Below, piece after piece: positions 28,001-34,722 of a stretch of 34,960 nt of DNA. Origin of the DNA: Klebsiella pneumoniae (GTDB lineage Bacteria; Myxococcota_A; UBA796; GCA-2862545). Every line of letters starts with the position of its first letter. Position 1 is the first letter of the stretch. Location: contig CAMASI010000052.1 of NCBI GenBank assembly GCA_945861065.1, forward strand, positions 1 to 34,960. Reading direction: 5' to 3'. The position numbers and the translations under genes were made by a program. A model generated the notes under the pieces. That model had not been told where the DNA came from. It saw only the letters and a list, made by a program, of their open reading frames with translations, and ran no database searches.

Positions 28001-29359
28001 TGGCAGACGATCGAGACCGTGCGCCGCGGCCCCCCACAATGGTGGGCGTTGCGAAACGCTGTCGGTGACCAACCCGACCCGGCACAAGCAGCGATTTGGG
28101 CATTGCTCAGGAGTGTGCGAGCAGAAGCGCCCGACCTCGTGCTCGGGCAGGTGGATGTGGGAGACGGCGACGTTGCGGGCGGCCCCCCCGAAGCGGAGTC
28201 CCGCTGGCAGAACGGGTGGTTCGTGCCCCGCCTGCGTCCAGACCGACCGGTCCCGAGACAAATCGACGCGTCCGCAACTTGGTTGTTGTCAGGCGGAAGC
28301 GGTGCCATCGCGCTCGCGTTGGGCGACGCGCTGATCGAAGCGGGGGTTCTGCGTCTCGTGCTGCTCTCAAGACGGTTGCCGATGGACGATCGTGTCGCGC
28401 GATGGCAAACGAAGGGCGCACACGTTCACGCCGAGATCTGCGACGTGTGCGATGCCGACGCCGTCGTACGGGTCGTCTCTGACCTACCTGGACGCCTCGC
28501 CGTGATTCACGCGGCAGGCACCACCGAGCCGCTCGCGTTCCGGTCGATCGACAAAGGCACCCTGGCGCGCATTTGCGCCGCCAAAGTCGACGGCAGCCTC
28601 GCCTGGGTGGCAGCGCTACGGAATCGCGACGTGCGTTCGTACATCGTCACCTCGTCGATCGCCGCGGTGTGGGGTGGCAAGGACCTGTCCGGCTACGCAG
28701 CCGCTAACGGGTTCGCCGAAGCGATCGCCTTGTCTCTCGGTGGCAGCGCCGTGGCCATGGGCCCGTGGGGTGGCGGCGGAATGACCAACGTTTCGCGCGC
28801 CAAGGAATTGCAGCGCCGTGGGCTGAGATTGTTGGCGCCGTCAAGGGCCGCAACGGCCCTGCTGACCGCACCCCCCGGGCGAAGCATACTCGCCGACGTG
28901 GATTGGTCGGTCGCGCGACCCCTCCTGGAGGTAACAAAACCGCTTCCATTGTTGGCCGCGCTTGCCGTACACCCCACGCCAGCCGCACCCATCGTCGGCG
29001 CCACCAGCCGCGCAGCGGAGCCCGTCGAAGCTACGATTCTCCGCCGTGCGCGAGAGGCTCTCCGGCTCAGCCCCGAAACGCCGCTCGCTCTCGATCGGCC
29101 CCTGCACGACTTCGGATTCGACAGCCTCATTGCGACCGAGCTCAAGAACAGTCTACTGACCGACGGCATCGACGTACCCATGGGAAGGCTGCTCGGGGGT
29201 CCGTCGGTACAAGAACTCGCCGACATGGTTCGCCCCCAACAGAGCCGGTCGGCGACTGCCACGTCGAATGAGAATGACGTGCCCCACGCGTTGTGGTGGA
29301 CCCACGTCGCCGCCATCCTGGTCGGCCTAGGCGCGGGCGTGCTCATCGGCTCGTGCTGA
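19070..29359 (+). CDS. Three-module type I PKS with an AT-less middle module and a C-terminal membrane anchor
   Basis: A 3429-residue modular polyketide synthase. Approximate domain order: KS1 2-405 (Cys160, both His motifs present), AT1 494-797 (GHSVGE, Ser580; HAFH, the malonyl-CoA type), KR1 984-1177, ACP1 1205-1275 (Ser1236), KS2 1288-1692 (Cys1452), KR2 1806-1977, ACP2 2021-2092 (Ser2053), KS3 2106-2512 (Cys2266), AT3 2592-2904 (Ser2682, HAFH), KR3 3068-3244, ACP3 3317-3387 (Ser3352). All three KRs keep the Ser-Tyr-Asn pattern (AYAAAN or GYAAAN). Module 2 has no AT. No DH, ER, methyltransferase or thioesterase is visible, and no loading module precedes KS1. The last about 23 residues (ALWWTHVAAILVG..) are hydrophobic and end in Ser-Cys, a predicted tail anchor. 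The ATG at 19070 fits the KS start; ATG 19031 is possible but weakly supported. If it acts linearly, it would add malonyl-derived beta-hydroxy units; the starter, release and product are unknown. Confidence 0.93.
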   Translation: MTVAVVAISVRLPGGVADLDGLDRALLDGKLASGKAPRGRSLRGISKSAGWLSDVAAFDAAAFGVSAAEAAAIDPQQRCLLEETHHAIERWGRCPRDLAGRPIGVWTATGLPDYAQRTLRGAPNALSAWSGTGSFPSVAAGRIAHTWGLRGPAIAIDTACSSGLVAVHQAVAALRTLTVESAIIGGANLLLSAAPTLAFERLGALSRSDRCRPFDNAADGYVRAEGVVVVILRRLADALADGDPVLAVIHGSAINHDGRTHALTAPSGSAQQDVVRAALQDAQCNLADVGCVETHGTGTPLGDPIEAIALGSVFAGEGPPVWLSAVKGLLGHTEPVSGLVGLATAVIRAKTRRVDAIPGLVDPNARISPHPRVLLPVATQFMVGSRIVVNAFGLAGTNASVIVGPAPVAPPERVRTGPTLALWSGPRKEALAIVAAEAAATRASWPESVAAAAPRAGLKWRAFTVAADRPDSGSLEAAAASAMEAPQTPAPTVWVFTGQGVTTPGMARSLVSHEPAFAANLDALEPAFRDATGLGIRETFEREDVGHTRLGQPALVALQIALARTLQGWGLQPDSVLGHSVGEISALVVAGVIEPWAALAFAAARGRAMGDLPPGGSMIAVSCSPDRLPPLGDVEIAAINGAQDLVLSGPDRAVASMRDQLLASGIDAQSLLVSHAFHSALVDDALAQIDAAASGLRAQTPRVPVYATLTGALAGLWITHSGWWREQARRPVRFAQAVAAARADGHATFVEIGPHPALRLPSLRTAPDLTWIPTLVRGEEDVSALLHTVGRLWQLGHRPDVRAVVGHAPSGVWPVTPFLKDSHWIPSEEESTPETRRLVWTKTHAEAPPGTWSVRGSGTDADRWRDAVGDVPNADRALFVLPDGTVDEVCTAAVSALSDTPTWFVGRPFTGNATHTAAWAAIRCLAIERPGSVGGCVQVDADTTAAQWRAALGVATDGAIVRADGVYTPRLIPFSPGVASVPTAAIVTGGTGALGRAVVASLLARGCSQVVVVSRTGSAIVGTVGIVGDAADRSVAQAAMTAAGPDCVVFHLAGVAATGFTAESLAQVMHAKMGGIVAFRSAGARQFVISSSVSATWGAKGLGAYAAANGMMDAQADDDVTVVSLGPIIGGMMGDAEREEASRLGLWALTPEEAAEALIDARGGPTFRLVFAADWNLMARAASVRGPRPLFEPDQRFERVTVRSEFNPATVLDIVNSVLGRPCEHDRGWFEQGLDSVGAVELSQRLSRALDRTLPATLTFDHGTPTRLLAYLSGETPGVDVPRNPTNVGVVVCGLAVRLPGAENLSALWTLLQNGTPVVTPVPADREWPPPDAGKPVGHRTGLFLADLFSFDALAYGLSPREAAAMDPQHRLLLDLSVEALSDAGLGPRDLEGTRTGVWVGIGRSEYWERLSDRAAPSWASSGTGNESAFAAGRLAWWLGTRGPALSINTACSSSLVAIHTAIRAIASGEVDRAVVGGVNALLDPDDQAWVAEIGALSPTGRCRPFSADADGYVRAEGGGVLLLAREDVARAAGHPILARLVGSAVNHDGRGPGLTVPSGEAQRAVLRHALASAGATAKDVVAIEAHGTGTPLGDPIEAGALAEVYGDVALPVASIKALVGHLEAAAGMASIARAVLSLQHGVFTPSGRFGAPNPNLRAWAARFPNVAEPLGVGLYAVSGFGMSGTNAHLLLARGDADRPPPRPLTPRRPTHLRIPRAPVALPCWREVDGAFVPASEGSLTGTAIDIAHALAKASRAVSVDADDPLVAGLVATARAERPDLDVTVTGRLRRLVRLEPQPKVAPTGCWVVTGAGGGLGPQIVAWLLQSGAERVIAVGRRRPSFEDARVVTVAADAADVTAISAATTEPIRGVLHLAAVVSDGLLGDLTVERLAAARFPKAFAARALATAFPTARHIWFGSAVTHRGRLGVGAYAAANAELESLARECRSQGIAATTIAWGPWEGVGLAADRVGWTQARPHSVAAGLSALGDLLGTAEAVVVAIDGAPQDAQPPSNRGPVSLGQAQQLVDTALRTVLGRDDIPPDRGFFELGMDSVTAVHLARLLSEATGMPLPATVAFSHPRADSLARHLAGLTFSPPPVATTSGTAVAIVGAAIRFPGANSLEELWTLLTNGEIRTGDVPHDRWDSSSAPGPARHGAFLDDVRGFDPEAFRMAPHEAAAVDPQQRLLLLLTREAAERAGRLPTLSSDRTGVFIGVADRGYLRRFRDSNDLYPDPWSGTGNEPAFAAGRIAHVFGLRGPAVSLDTTCSSALVAIHLAVRALRTGECEQAVVGAASLLLMPDDQAYLASIGALSPSGQCHAFREAADGYVRGEGAAVFILRRLDDARASNDRILGVIRGSAMGHDGASAGLTVPSGPAQEAVLRDALADAKWTPSDLSAVEAHGTGTTLGDPIEIEALEAVFRERAARLPVGTVKANLGHLELAAGAAGMAKALLVAQHRLLPPQPGGGPLNPHVRFRTLQLAETSTQLDGSRVSVSAFGLSGTNAVVLIEAEPQVPDPATPDSGQTLLAWTAPTEASAIALGDALPRERGNDVAASLVDQRMGEAFRAWRILSPRDPSPTPIRTRRRPARPPRIAFLCTGQGAQHGGMLLGLEPHFPVVHEAIEACATVLAGLGHRPIRETLADDAALSRTEAAQPALFVVGWCLYKLWTSLGVTPDAVAGHSAGELLAATIAGVFSLDDALRLVTTRGARMGALPDGSGMTVLHTQETTAQALLSQGVVIADVNHPEEIVVAGATASLESVEAAALSRGIRTTRLRVSHAFHSPWMSPMLDAWEADVAGVARNTPTLPFGCNLTGRRNGSDWTDARRWRDHASQPVRFADAVRDLASTGIDLFIELGPHPILLAMAQRSVELPETRHFVATQRRGEEPVHTFLTAVGRCWEAGGSVDFSALHGPAARLTLPPTPLQLRPTWLAGDRVTSQASQWRVAWQPASASDFVPLNRQHIDHPPSLTSTVEALWQTIETVRRGPPQWWALRNAVGDQPDPAQAAIWALLRSVRAEAPDLVLGQVDVGDGDVAGGPPEAESRWQNGWFVPRLRPDRPVPRQIDASATWLLSGGSGAIALALGDALIEAGVLRLVLLSRRLPMDDRVARWQTKGAHVHAEICDVCDADAVVRVVSDLPGRLAVIHAAGTTEPLAFRSIDKGTLARICAAKVDGSLAWVAALRNRDVRSYIVTSSIAAVWGGKDLSGYAAANGFAEAIALSLGGSAVAMGPWGGGGMTNVSRAKELQRRGLRLLAPSRAATALLTAPPGRSILADVDWSVARPLLEVTKPLPLLAALAVHPTPAAPIVGATSRAAEPVEATILRRAREALRLSPETPLALDRPLHDFGFDSLIATELKNSLLTDGIDVPMGRLLGGPSVQELADMVRPQQSRSATATSNENDVPHALWWTHVAAILVGLGAGVLIGSC

Positions 29360-29452
29360 CCCACCCTGTCAATGAATCGCAACGTAGAGAAACAGAGGGC
29401 GGACAGCCGCGGTTACGGGCATGTGACACTACGGCGTCACGAGGCAATTCGC

Positions 29453-30526
29453 ATGTTTTTCGTTTTTCAAGCCACGTTATTGGGTTGTGGCACACCACCC
29501 ACAGAACTGATCGACACAGTAGTCACCGAACCCGACACGGACACCACACCGCCGGGAACGCTGGATCCCACGGGAGACGAAACGGGCACCCCGCCCACGG
29601 ACACATCGAGTCCAACGGACACCGGCACGGAAACGGGCACGGATACGGATACGGATACGGATCCCCCGACGCCAACAACCACGCCCATCGATTGTAGCTA
29701 CCTACCGCCAGCCCCCCTCGCCTACGACGAATTGTTCGGGTGGGGCACCGCCGAGGATTTCGACTTCGACGGCGAAGGCTTTCACGTCAGCGTGCGTGAG
29801 ACCAACCTCATTCGCAAGGACCAGATCGGCACGTTTGAAATCATCACTCCGAGCATCAGTAACTTCACGTCAGGCACCCGGGTCATGGTGACGGGCGAAA
29901 TCGTCGTCGCGAACTCAAATGACAACGAGGTACTAAAAATCGACCCCGTAAGCGGCGCATCCGAGGTCATGGCTGCCGGAATCAGCTACCCGAACGGAGT
30001 CGAAGTCTCTGCGGACGGAAAATGGATTTTTGTCGCTGGCAACGGCGCCGGAAATGTTCGTCAGCTCGATGCCATTACTGGCGAGCAATTCCCAGTGGCA
30101 GACGGAATCCCCGGAGCAAACGGCCTCGTACTGAACGTCAACGAAGATGCGATTTTCGTAACCACCTGTGCCGGAGAGGGTGTCTGGAAGATCGCCCGAA
30201 TCGACGAGACGAACTGGGAAGCGCCCACGGTGTTCTGGCACGGGTCCTCCCCCTTCCTGTGTATCGATGGCATCAACGTCGACGCCTGCGACAACATCTA
30301 CTTCACCGAGTACATCGCCGGAACCGTTCGACGCATCACTCCAGACGGACTCTCCCCGCCCGACATTGTTGCCGAGTTACCGTCACAGTGGATTCCCAAC
30401 ATGCGGTGGGGCGTGGGTGTCGGCGGTTGGGACCCCGACCTGCTCTACGTTTCGGACCGTATCGATGGGCGCCTTTTCGCCATTCACACCCTGATTCCCG
30501 GAAAGAAACATGTTCTCGCTCCTTGA
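29453..30526 (+). CDS. Lipoprotein with NHL/SMP-30-like beta-propeller (copy 1)
   Basis: This 357-residue protein starts MFFVFQATLLGCGTPP, with lipobox L-L-G-C (Cys12). A Thr/Asp/Pro linker of about 70 residues includes a hexanucleotide-encoded Asp-Thr run. The rest is a repeated beta-propeller-like domain with blades such as NDNEVLKIDPVSG, YPNGVEVSADGKWIFVAG, DNIYFTEYIAGTVRRITPDG and LLYVSDRIDGRLFAI, resembling NHL or SMP-30/gluconolactonase folds. These often bind sugars, lactones or proteins; no enzyme activity can be claimed. It is a clear paralogue of the gene at 33670-34722. The ATG at 29453 is chosen for the lipobox and for GAGG at 29441-29444; the frame opens earlier at 29372. It is first in a four-gene run and overlaps the next gene by 17 bp. 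Confidence 0.82.
   Translation: MFFVFQATLLGCGTPPTELIDTVVTEPDTDTTPPGTLDPTGDETGTPPTDTSSPTDTGTETGTDTDTDTDPPTPTTTPIDCSYLPPAPLAYDELFGWGTAEDFDFDGEGFHVSVRETNLIRKDQIGTFEIITPSISNFTSGTRVMVTGEIVVANSNDNEVLKIDPVSGASEVMAAGISYPNGVEVSADGKWIFVAGNGAGNVRQLDAITGEQFPVADGIPGANGLVLNVNEDAIFVTTCAGEGVWKIARIDETNWEAPTVFWHGSSPFLCIDGINVDACDNIYFTEYIAGTVRRITPDGLSPPDIVAELPSQWIPNMRWGVGVGGWDPDLLYVSDRIDGRLFAIHTLIPGKKHVLAP
29639..29662 (+). repeat. Hexanucleotide microsatellite (ACGGAT)4 in a lipoprotein linker
   Basis: Four perfect tandem copies of ACGGAT encode alternating Thr and Asp in the linker of the lipoprotein at 29453-30526. A 6-bp unit keeps the frame, so slippage would change linker length only. Confidence 0.85.
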
Positions 30527-31562
30527 TTTCCGGTTTCGCGCTGCACGCGATGGTGGATTCGCTGCATTGGGGCTGCTTGCTTGCGGGGACGCCGAGCCGA
30601 AGGACACGTCCACCGTCACGCCCGAGGAGACCGACACAGACACGCTCACAGACACCGACACGGGGACGCCTCCCGACACGGGAACCTCCACGGCTGGACC
30701 CGACCCCATGACCGTGCCGCTTGGCGAGACGTGTACGATGGAACAAAAGTACGGCGATTTTCGCGTAGAATCCTTTGACACCGACCTTCATTACAGCGTT
30801 GTCGCCGGGCGAGTGGCCGATGCCGTGGTCCCGGTGACCATCCTCGAAGAAATCGGAAACGAAGGGGACTGTTTGTTGCTTCGCAGGAACAACCCGTTCT
30901 GCGACCCCAATTGTGCGCCGGACGAAACCTGCGACTTTGGCATCTGCATCCCCTACCCCGCTGGCCAGGATCTCGGAACCGTCTCCTTAGGCGGCCTGTT
31001 GGAAGCGGTGGACATGACCCCTGTCGGTGCCGCAATGGACTATTTCGACACCACCGTTCCCCATCCCCCCTATGCACCCGGGGCCTTGGTCGCGCTCACA
31101 TCTTCCGGAGGGGACCATCCACCCATTGAGCTCTACGGCGTCGGGGTCGAACCCCTCACGCTTACCAGCGGCGACTTGCTGATGACGGCAGGCATGGACC
31201 TCGCCCTTACATGGGACGTCCCAGTCGGGCCGGCGCGCTCGGAAATTTGGGCACAACTTAATGTCGACCAACACGGCATTACACCCGTCCTCCTCACCTG
31301 CGAAACCCTAGACGACGGCGAGTTCGTGGTTCCCGCGTCCCTTATCGACGCCCTCCTGGCACAGGGTGTCACGGGTTACCCGAACGCAACGGTGCACCGG
31401 CGCACAACCGACAGCGCGCCATTCTCCGACGGCTGCCTCGACTTCAAAATTGCCTCCGTCCGGGCCCCACAACTGCGCGTTGCCGGGTTCAACCCCTGCA
31501 CGAGCGACTTCAACTGTACCCCTCCCCAAACATGCAACCTTACGACGGGACTTTGTGAATGA
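30510..31562 (+). CDS. Lipoprotein with Cys-rich module, function unknown
   Basis: This 350-residue protein has lipobox L-L-A-C in GFAALGLLACGD (Cys25), then an Asp/Thr/Pro linker (ETDTDTLTDTDTG). A Cys-rich module follows at about 128-150 with the pattern NPFCDPNCAPDETCDFGIC-x-PYP, leading into G-T-V-S-L-G-G-L. The C-terminus repeats a similar Cys pattern (NPCTSDFNCTPPQTC...LCE). The middle is beta-rich and has no motif I recognise. Similar C-x3-C-x4-C-x4-C plus PYP modules occur in secreted proteins of myxobacteria (recollection, unnamed family). The ATG at 30510 has GGAAAG upstream and lies within the previous gene by 17 bp. Its stop overlaps the next start as ATGA (31559-31562). Confidence 0.75.
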   Translation: MFSLLDFRFRAARDGGFAALGLLACGDAEPKDTSTVTPEETDTDTLTDTDTGTPPDTGTSTAGPDPMTVPLGETCTMEQKYGDFRVESFDTDLHYSVVAGRVADAVVPVTILEEIGNEGDCLLLRRNNPFCDPNCAPDETCDFGICIPYPAGQDLGTVSLGGLLEAVDMTPVGAAMDYFDTTVPHPPYAPGALVALTSSGGDHPPIELYGVGVEPLTLTSGDLLMTAGMDLALTWDVPVGPARSEIWAQLNVDQHGITPVLLTCETLDDGEFVVPASLIDALLAQGVTGYPNATVHRRTTDSAPFSDGCLDFKIASVRAPQLRVAGFNPCTSDFNCTPPQTCNLTTGLCE

Positions 31563-33673
31563 AACCTCTACGTTGGCCCTTGTCGCTCATACTGTGCGCC
31601 TGTAACGGTGACGACAAAACCCCAGTGACCGACGATACCGACGTCGTCGAGACCGACACGGACAACGATACCGATACCGACGACACACCGACCGGGGCTT
31701 GTTCCCTGCCCGTCGGAATTTTGGGTTGCGATGCAGACGCTTCCGCGGCCACGCTGGTGTGCCAGTCCGACTTCGACGCCCTAGCGTCCTTGCCTTTGGA
31801 TGCGTCCATTCCCGGCGCCCGCTCCGTCAAGACGGTGGTCGACCAGCTCGATGGCGACGCGCTGTATTTCATGAACAGCGTTCGGTATCCAATACATTGG
31901 GAGTTCGCATATTACAATCTGAGCGTGCCCCAGGGACTCCCGCCTGTCGCCGATTTGTCCTCGTTCAATCTCACGGAGTACTACAGCCCCGACCGGAGGT
32001 TCATTCTCGGCGCGGTCGTGTACTACGAAGAGAGCGACACTTGGACCTACGAAATTGCGCCGTACGACACCGCGTCGGCCGAGATGGTCGCCAAAGCGTT
32101 TTACGCGATTCGCGACGCCAGCTACTACGGCGCGCAACTTCAATTCCATCCATCGTCGGCACTTCACGAATCCGCCGTGGTGCCAGCGCTGCCGACTGAC
32201 ATTCCCATCGTCACGACAGATGAGCTATTTGCCGGGGTGGAGTTCCAGCCCTACAATCTTGGCGAAACGACTGGCCTCCTGACCTTTCACACGACGGAAG
32301 AAGTCGATGGCACCTATGTGCCCTACCGTGAGCTGGTGGTTCTCGATGCGGTACCCAACGACATCTCCGTGACGGCAGGCATCATTACCAGCGAGTTTCA
32401 GACGCCGCTGGCTCATATCAACGTTCTTTCGATCAACCGGGGCACACCGAACATGGCCCTGGCAAATGCGCAGGAAGACCCCGAGTTGATCGCGCTGCAG
32501 GGGAAATGGGTCAGACTCATCGTGGAGGCGTTTGATTGGACAATCGAGGAAATCACCGCCGAAGAGGCTGAGACTTGGTGGGTAGAAAACGCCCCAGATC
32601 CGTTGACCGTTCCCACTATCGACGCCTCGGTGACCGAGCTTCGTCGCGTGGCCGATATCATCGATGAGACCGCCGACCTCGCCGCCGAGATCGATGTTGG
32701 ACTCACCGCATTTGGCTCGAAAGGAACGAACTACGCCGCTCTGTACGGGATTGGCCAGGATGTGGTGCCCATCCAAGACGGATTTGTGATCCCGTTCGCC
32801 TACTACAACCAACATATGGAGACCTCCGGCCTGCGAGCCGAACTGGAAGACATGTTGCTTCGACCCGAGTGGTTGGACCCTCTCTATCGGGAGGAAGAAC
32901 TCGAGCAATTCAAACTCGACATCGTCGCGGCCCCGTTGGATCCTGTGTTCTTGCAGGCCATCATCGACCTGACCTTCGAACTATGGCCCGACTCGAATAC
33001 GCGGTTCCGGTCCAGTACCAACGCCGAAGACTTGGGCACATTCACAGGTGCGGGTCTGTACAATTCGCAGACCGGTGAGCCCGACGTGCCGAATCCCGAG
33101 GAAGAGAGCATCGAATGGGCCATCAAGACGGCGTGGGCGAATATCTGGAATCCTCGCGCCTATGAAGAACGTGCGTACTACGGAATCGACCAGTTGGCAG
33201 TCGGAATGGCGCTTCTGACGACTTCGAACTTCCCAGACGAAGAGGCGAACGGCGTGTGTGTGACCAACAACATCTACGACACGTCCGGACTGGAAGCGGC
33301 GTTCATCGTGAACGTGCAAATTGAGGATTACGAGGTCGTCCAACCGCCTCCCGGCGTGCTTTCGGACAACTACATCCACTACTTCTACACGCCAGGCGAG
33401 CCCATCGTCTACTTGCAGCACAGCACCCTGATTGACCCAGGGGAATTCGTTCTGACGGTGGAGCAAAGTCACACTCTGGGAATTGCACTCGACAATATCC
33501 ATAAATACTTCTTGCCCGTCTACGGAAATGACGGCGATTGGTACGGAATGGACATCGAATTCAAGTTTGATGACAAAAATACCCCGGGTACGCCGGAATT
33601 GTTCATCAAGCAGGCGCGCCCCTTCCCGTGGAATCCGGGCGCTTCCAGTCTCTCCATCTGCCCCACGGAGTGA
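31559..33673 (+). CDS. Lipoprotein with PEP-utiliser-like His domain and PPDK/PEP-synthase-like ATP-grasp domain
   Basis: This 704-residue protein starts MKPLRWPLSLILCACNGDD, with lipobox L-C-A-C (Cys15), then an Asp/Thr linker. Residues about 220-320 resemble the swivelling phosphohistidine domain of PEP-utilising enzymes: TPLAHINVLSINRGTPNMAL, with His286 at the usual place. Residues about 380-700 resemble the ATP-binding domain of pyruvate phosphate dikinase and PEP synthase: AFGSKGTNYAAL, VVPIQDGFVIP, RFRSSTNAEDL and terminal FIKQARPF. This order (His domain, then ATP-grasp) is the reverse of PEP synthase, and I see no C-terminal PEP/pyruvate barrel. The enzyme would face a compartment without ATP, so catalysis is doubtful; it may be a repurposed binding fold. 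Both ends overlap neighbours by 4 bp (ATGA and GTGA). Confidence 0.85.
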   Translation: MKPLRWPLSLILCACNGDDKTPVTDDTDVVETDTDNDTDTDDTPTGACSLPVGILGCDADASAATLVCQSDFDALASLPLDASIPGARSVKTVVDQLDGDALYFMNSVRYPIHWEFAYYNLSVPQGLPPVADLSSFNLTEYYSPDRRFILGAVVYYEESDTWTYEIAPYDTASAEMVAKAFYAIRDASYYGAQLQFHPSSALHESAVVPALPTDIPIVTTDELFAGVEFQPYNLGETTGLLTFHTTEEVDGTYVPYRELVVLDAVPNDISVTAGIITSEFQTPLAHINVLSINRGTPNMALANAQEDPELIALQGKWVRLIVEAFDWTIEEITAEEAETWWVENAPDPLTVPTIDASVTELRRVADIIDETADLAAEIDVGLTAFGSKGTNYAALYGIGQDVVPIQDGFVIPFAYYNQHMETSGLRAELEDMLLRPEWLDPLYREEELEQFKLDIVAAPLDPVFLQAIIDLTFELWPDSNTRFRSSTNAEDLGTFTGAGLYNSQTGEPDVPNPEEESIEWAIKTAWANIWNPRAYEERAYYGIDQLAVGMALLTTSNFPDEEANGVCVTNNIYDTSGLEAAFIVNVQIEDYEVVQPPPGVLSDNYIHYFYTPGEPIVYLQHSTLIDPGEFVLTVEQSHTLGIALDNIHKYFLPVYGNDGDWYGMDIEFKFDDKNTPGTPELFIKQARPFPWNPGASSLSICPTE

Positions 33674-34722
33674 CGTTGCAAAGAACTGCCCACAGTTGGC
33701 TTTCTCTCGTGGCTTTCTGCGGGTGCACGCCGCCGAAATCCGTCACCGTCGGGGACGCTCCCGACCTGCCGGATCCGCCCACAGAGGAGACAGATTCCTA
33801 CCCCACGGAACCCACCCCTCCCACGTCGGAAACCGGGCTCCCCACGGACACGGGCGGAACCACGACGACGACCCCTGTGGTCACCACGACCCTGCCGCCC
33901 GTAGACTGTGCAACGCTCGGGACTGAACCAGTTTCGATCACAGAACTCGGTGCTCCACGTGGGTACCACGGACTCGCATTCAGCGACGACGGGAAAATCA
34001 TCGGTAGCGACGAAAGCTCGCTCATCGCAGTGACCTACGACGACGTGTTCGCGGTGCTCGCCCCGGGAATCGGTGTCGTGCAACAAATTACGTGGATTGA
34101 TGAAGGCGACCTGCTCATCACCGCCGACGACAGTAATACCTTGGTGCGTTTTGATCCGGAGACTGGTGGCAGCGACGTCATCACGTCCGACAACAACACG
34201 TACGGTGTTCTGTGGGGACCTGACGGAAAGATATGGATCGCGAACAACGACAAGATTGAGAAGGTAGACCCTCTCACAGGCGAGACAGAACTGTTCTTCA
34301 ATCAAGGGGGAGTGTCTCCCCATTCCATGGGCTTCAACGTCGGATTCACGAGACTCTACATCGGAACGGTGTACGATGGAGGAGATGTCTACGCAATCGA
34401 TTTGGACGCAGATGCGAACCGCGTGGGCGACCCCTACATTTTTGCCGAAGGCGTCGGTTCTTGGCAGGATTGCATCGCGGTGGACAGCTGCGACAACGTG
34501 TACGTCTGCGATTTCACGAACTCAAGGTTGTACCGAATCAGCCCAGATGGAAGCCAAGTCGGCACTTTCATCCAATGGGGTTTCAACGAATACGGGCACG
34601 GCGCCACGTTCGGAAACGGCGTAGGCGGTTGGCGCAAAGACGCACTCTACCTCCCGCAACCCTACGACGGCAACACCGTCGTGGAGGTGGTGCTTGGCAT
34701 AGGTGCCGCGAACGCGCTCTAG
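33670..34722 (+). CDS. Lipoprotein with NHL/SMP-30-like beta-propeller (copy 2)
   Basis: This 350-residue protein starts VTLQRTAHSWLSLVAFCGCTPP, with a lipobox-like F-C-G-C (Cys19). A Pro/Thr/Glu linker ending in a Thr run follows. The propeller has blades such as GLAFSDDGKIIGSD, NTLVRFDPETGG, GVLWGPDGKIWIANND, IEKVDPLTGE and CDNVYVCDFTNSRLYRISPDG. It matches the gene at 29453-30526 in blade order and in the shared GVGGW motif near the end, so the two arose by duplication. The GTG at 33670 overlaps the previous stop as GTGA. It is last in the lipoprotein run and is followed by noncoding repeats. A sugar- or protein-binding surface role is plausible but unproven. Confidence 0.82.
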   Translation: MTLQRTAHSWLSLVAFCGCTPPKSVTVGDAPDLPDPPTEETDSYPTEPTPPTSETGLPTDTGGTTTTTPVVTTTLPPVDCATLGTEPVSITELGAPRGYHGLAFSDDGKIIGSDESSLIAVTYDDVFAVLAPGIGVVQQITWIDEGDLLITADDSNTLVRFDPETGGSDVITSDNNTYGVLWGPDGKIWIANNDKIEKVDPLTGETELFFNQGGVSPHSMGFNVGFTRLYIGTVYDGGDVYAIDLDADANRVGDPYIFAEGVGSWQDCIAVDSCDNVYVCDFTNSRLYRISPDGSQVGTFIQWGFNEYGHGATFGNGVGGWRKDALYLPQPYDGNTVVEVVLGIGAANAL

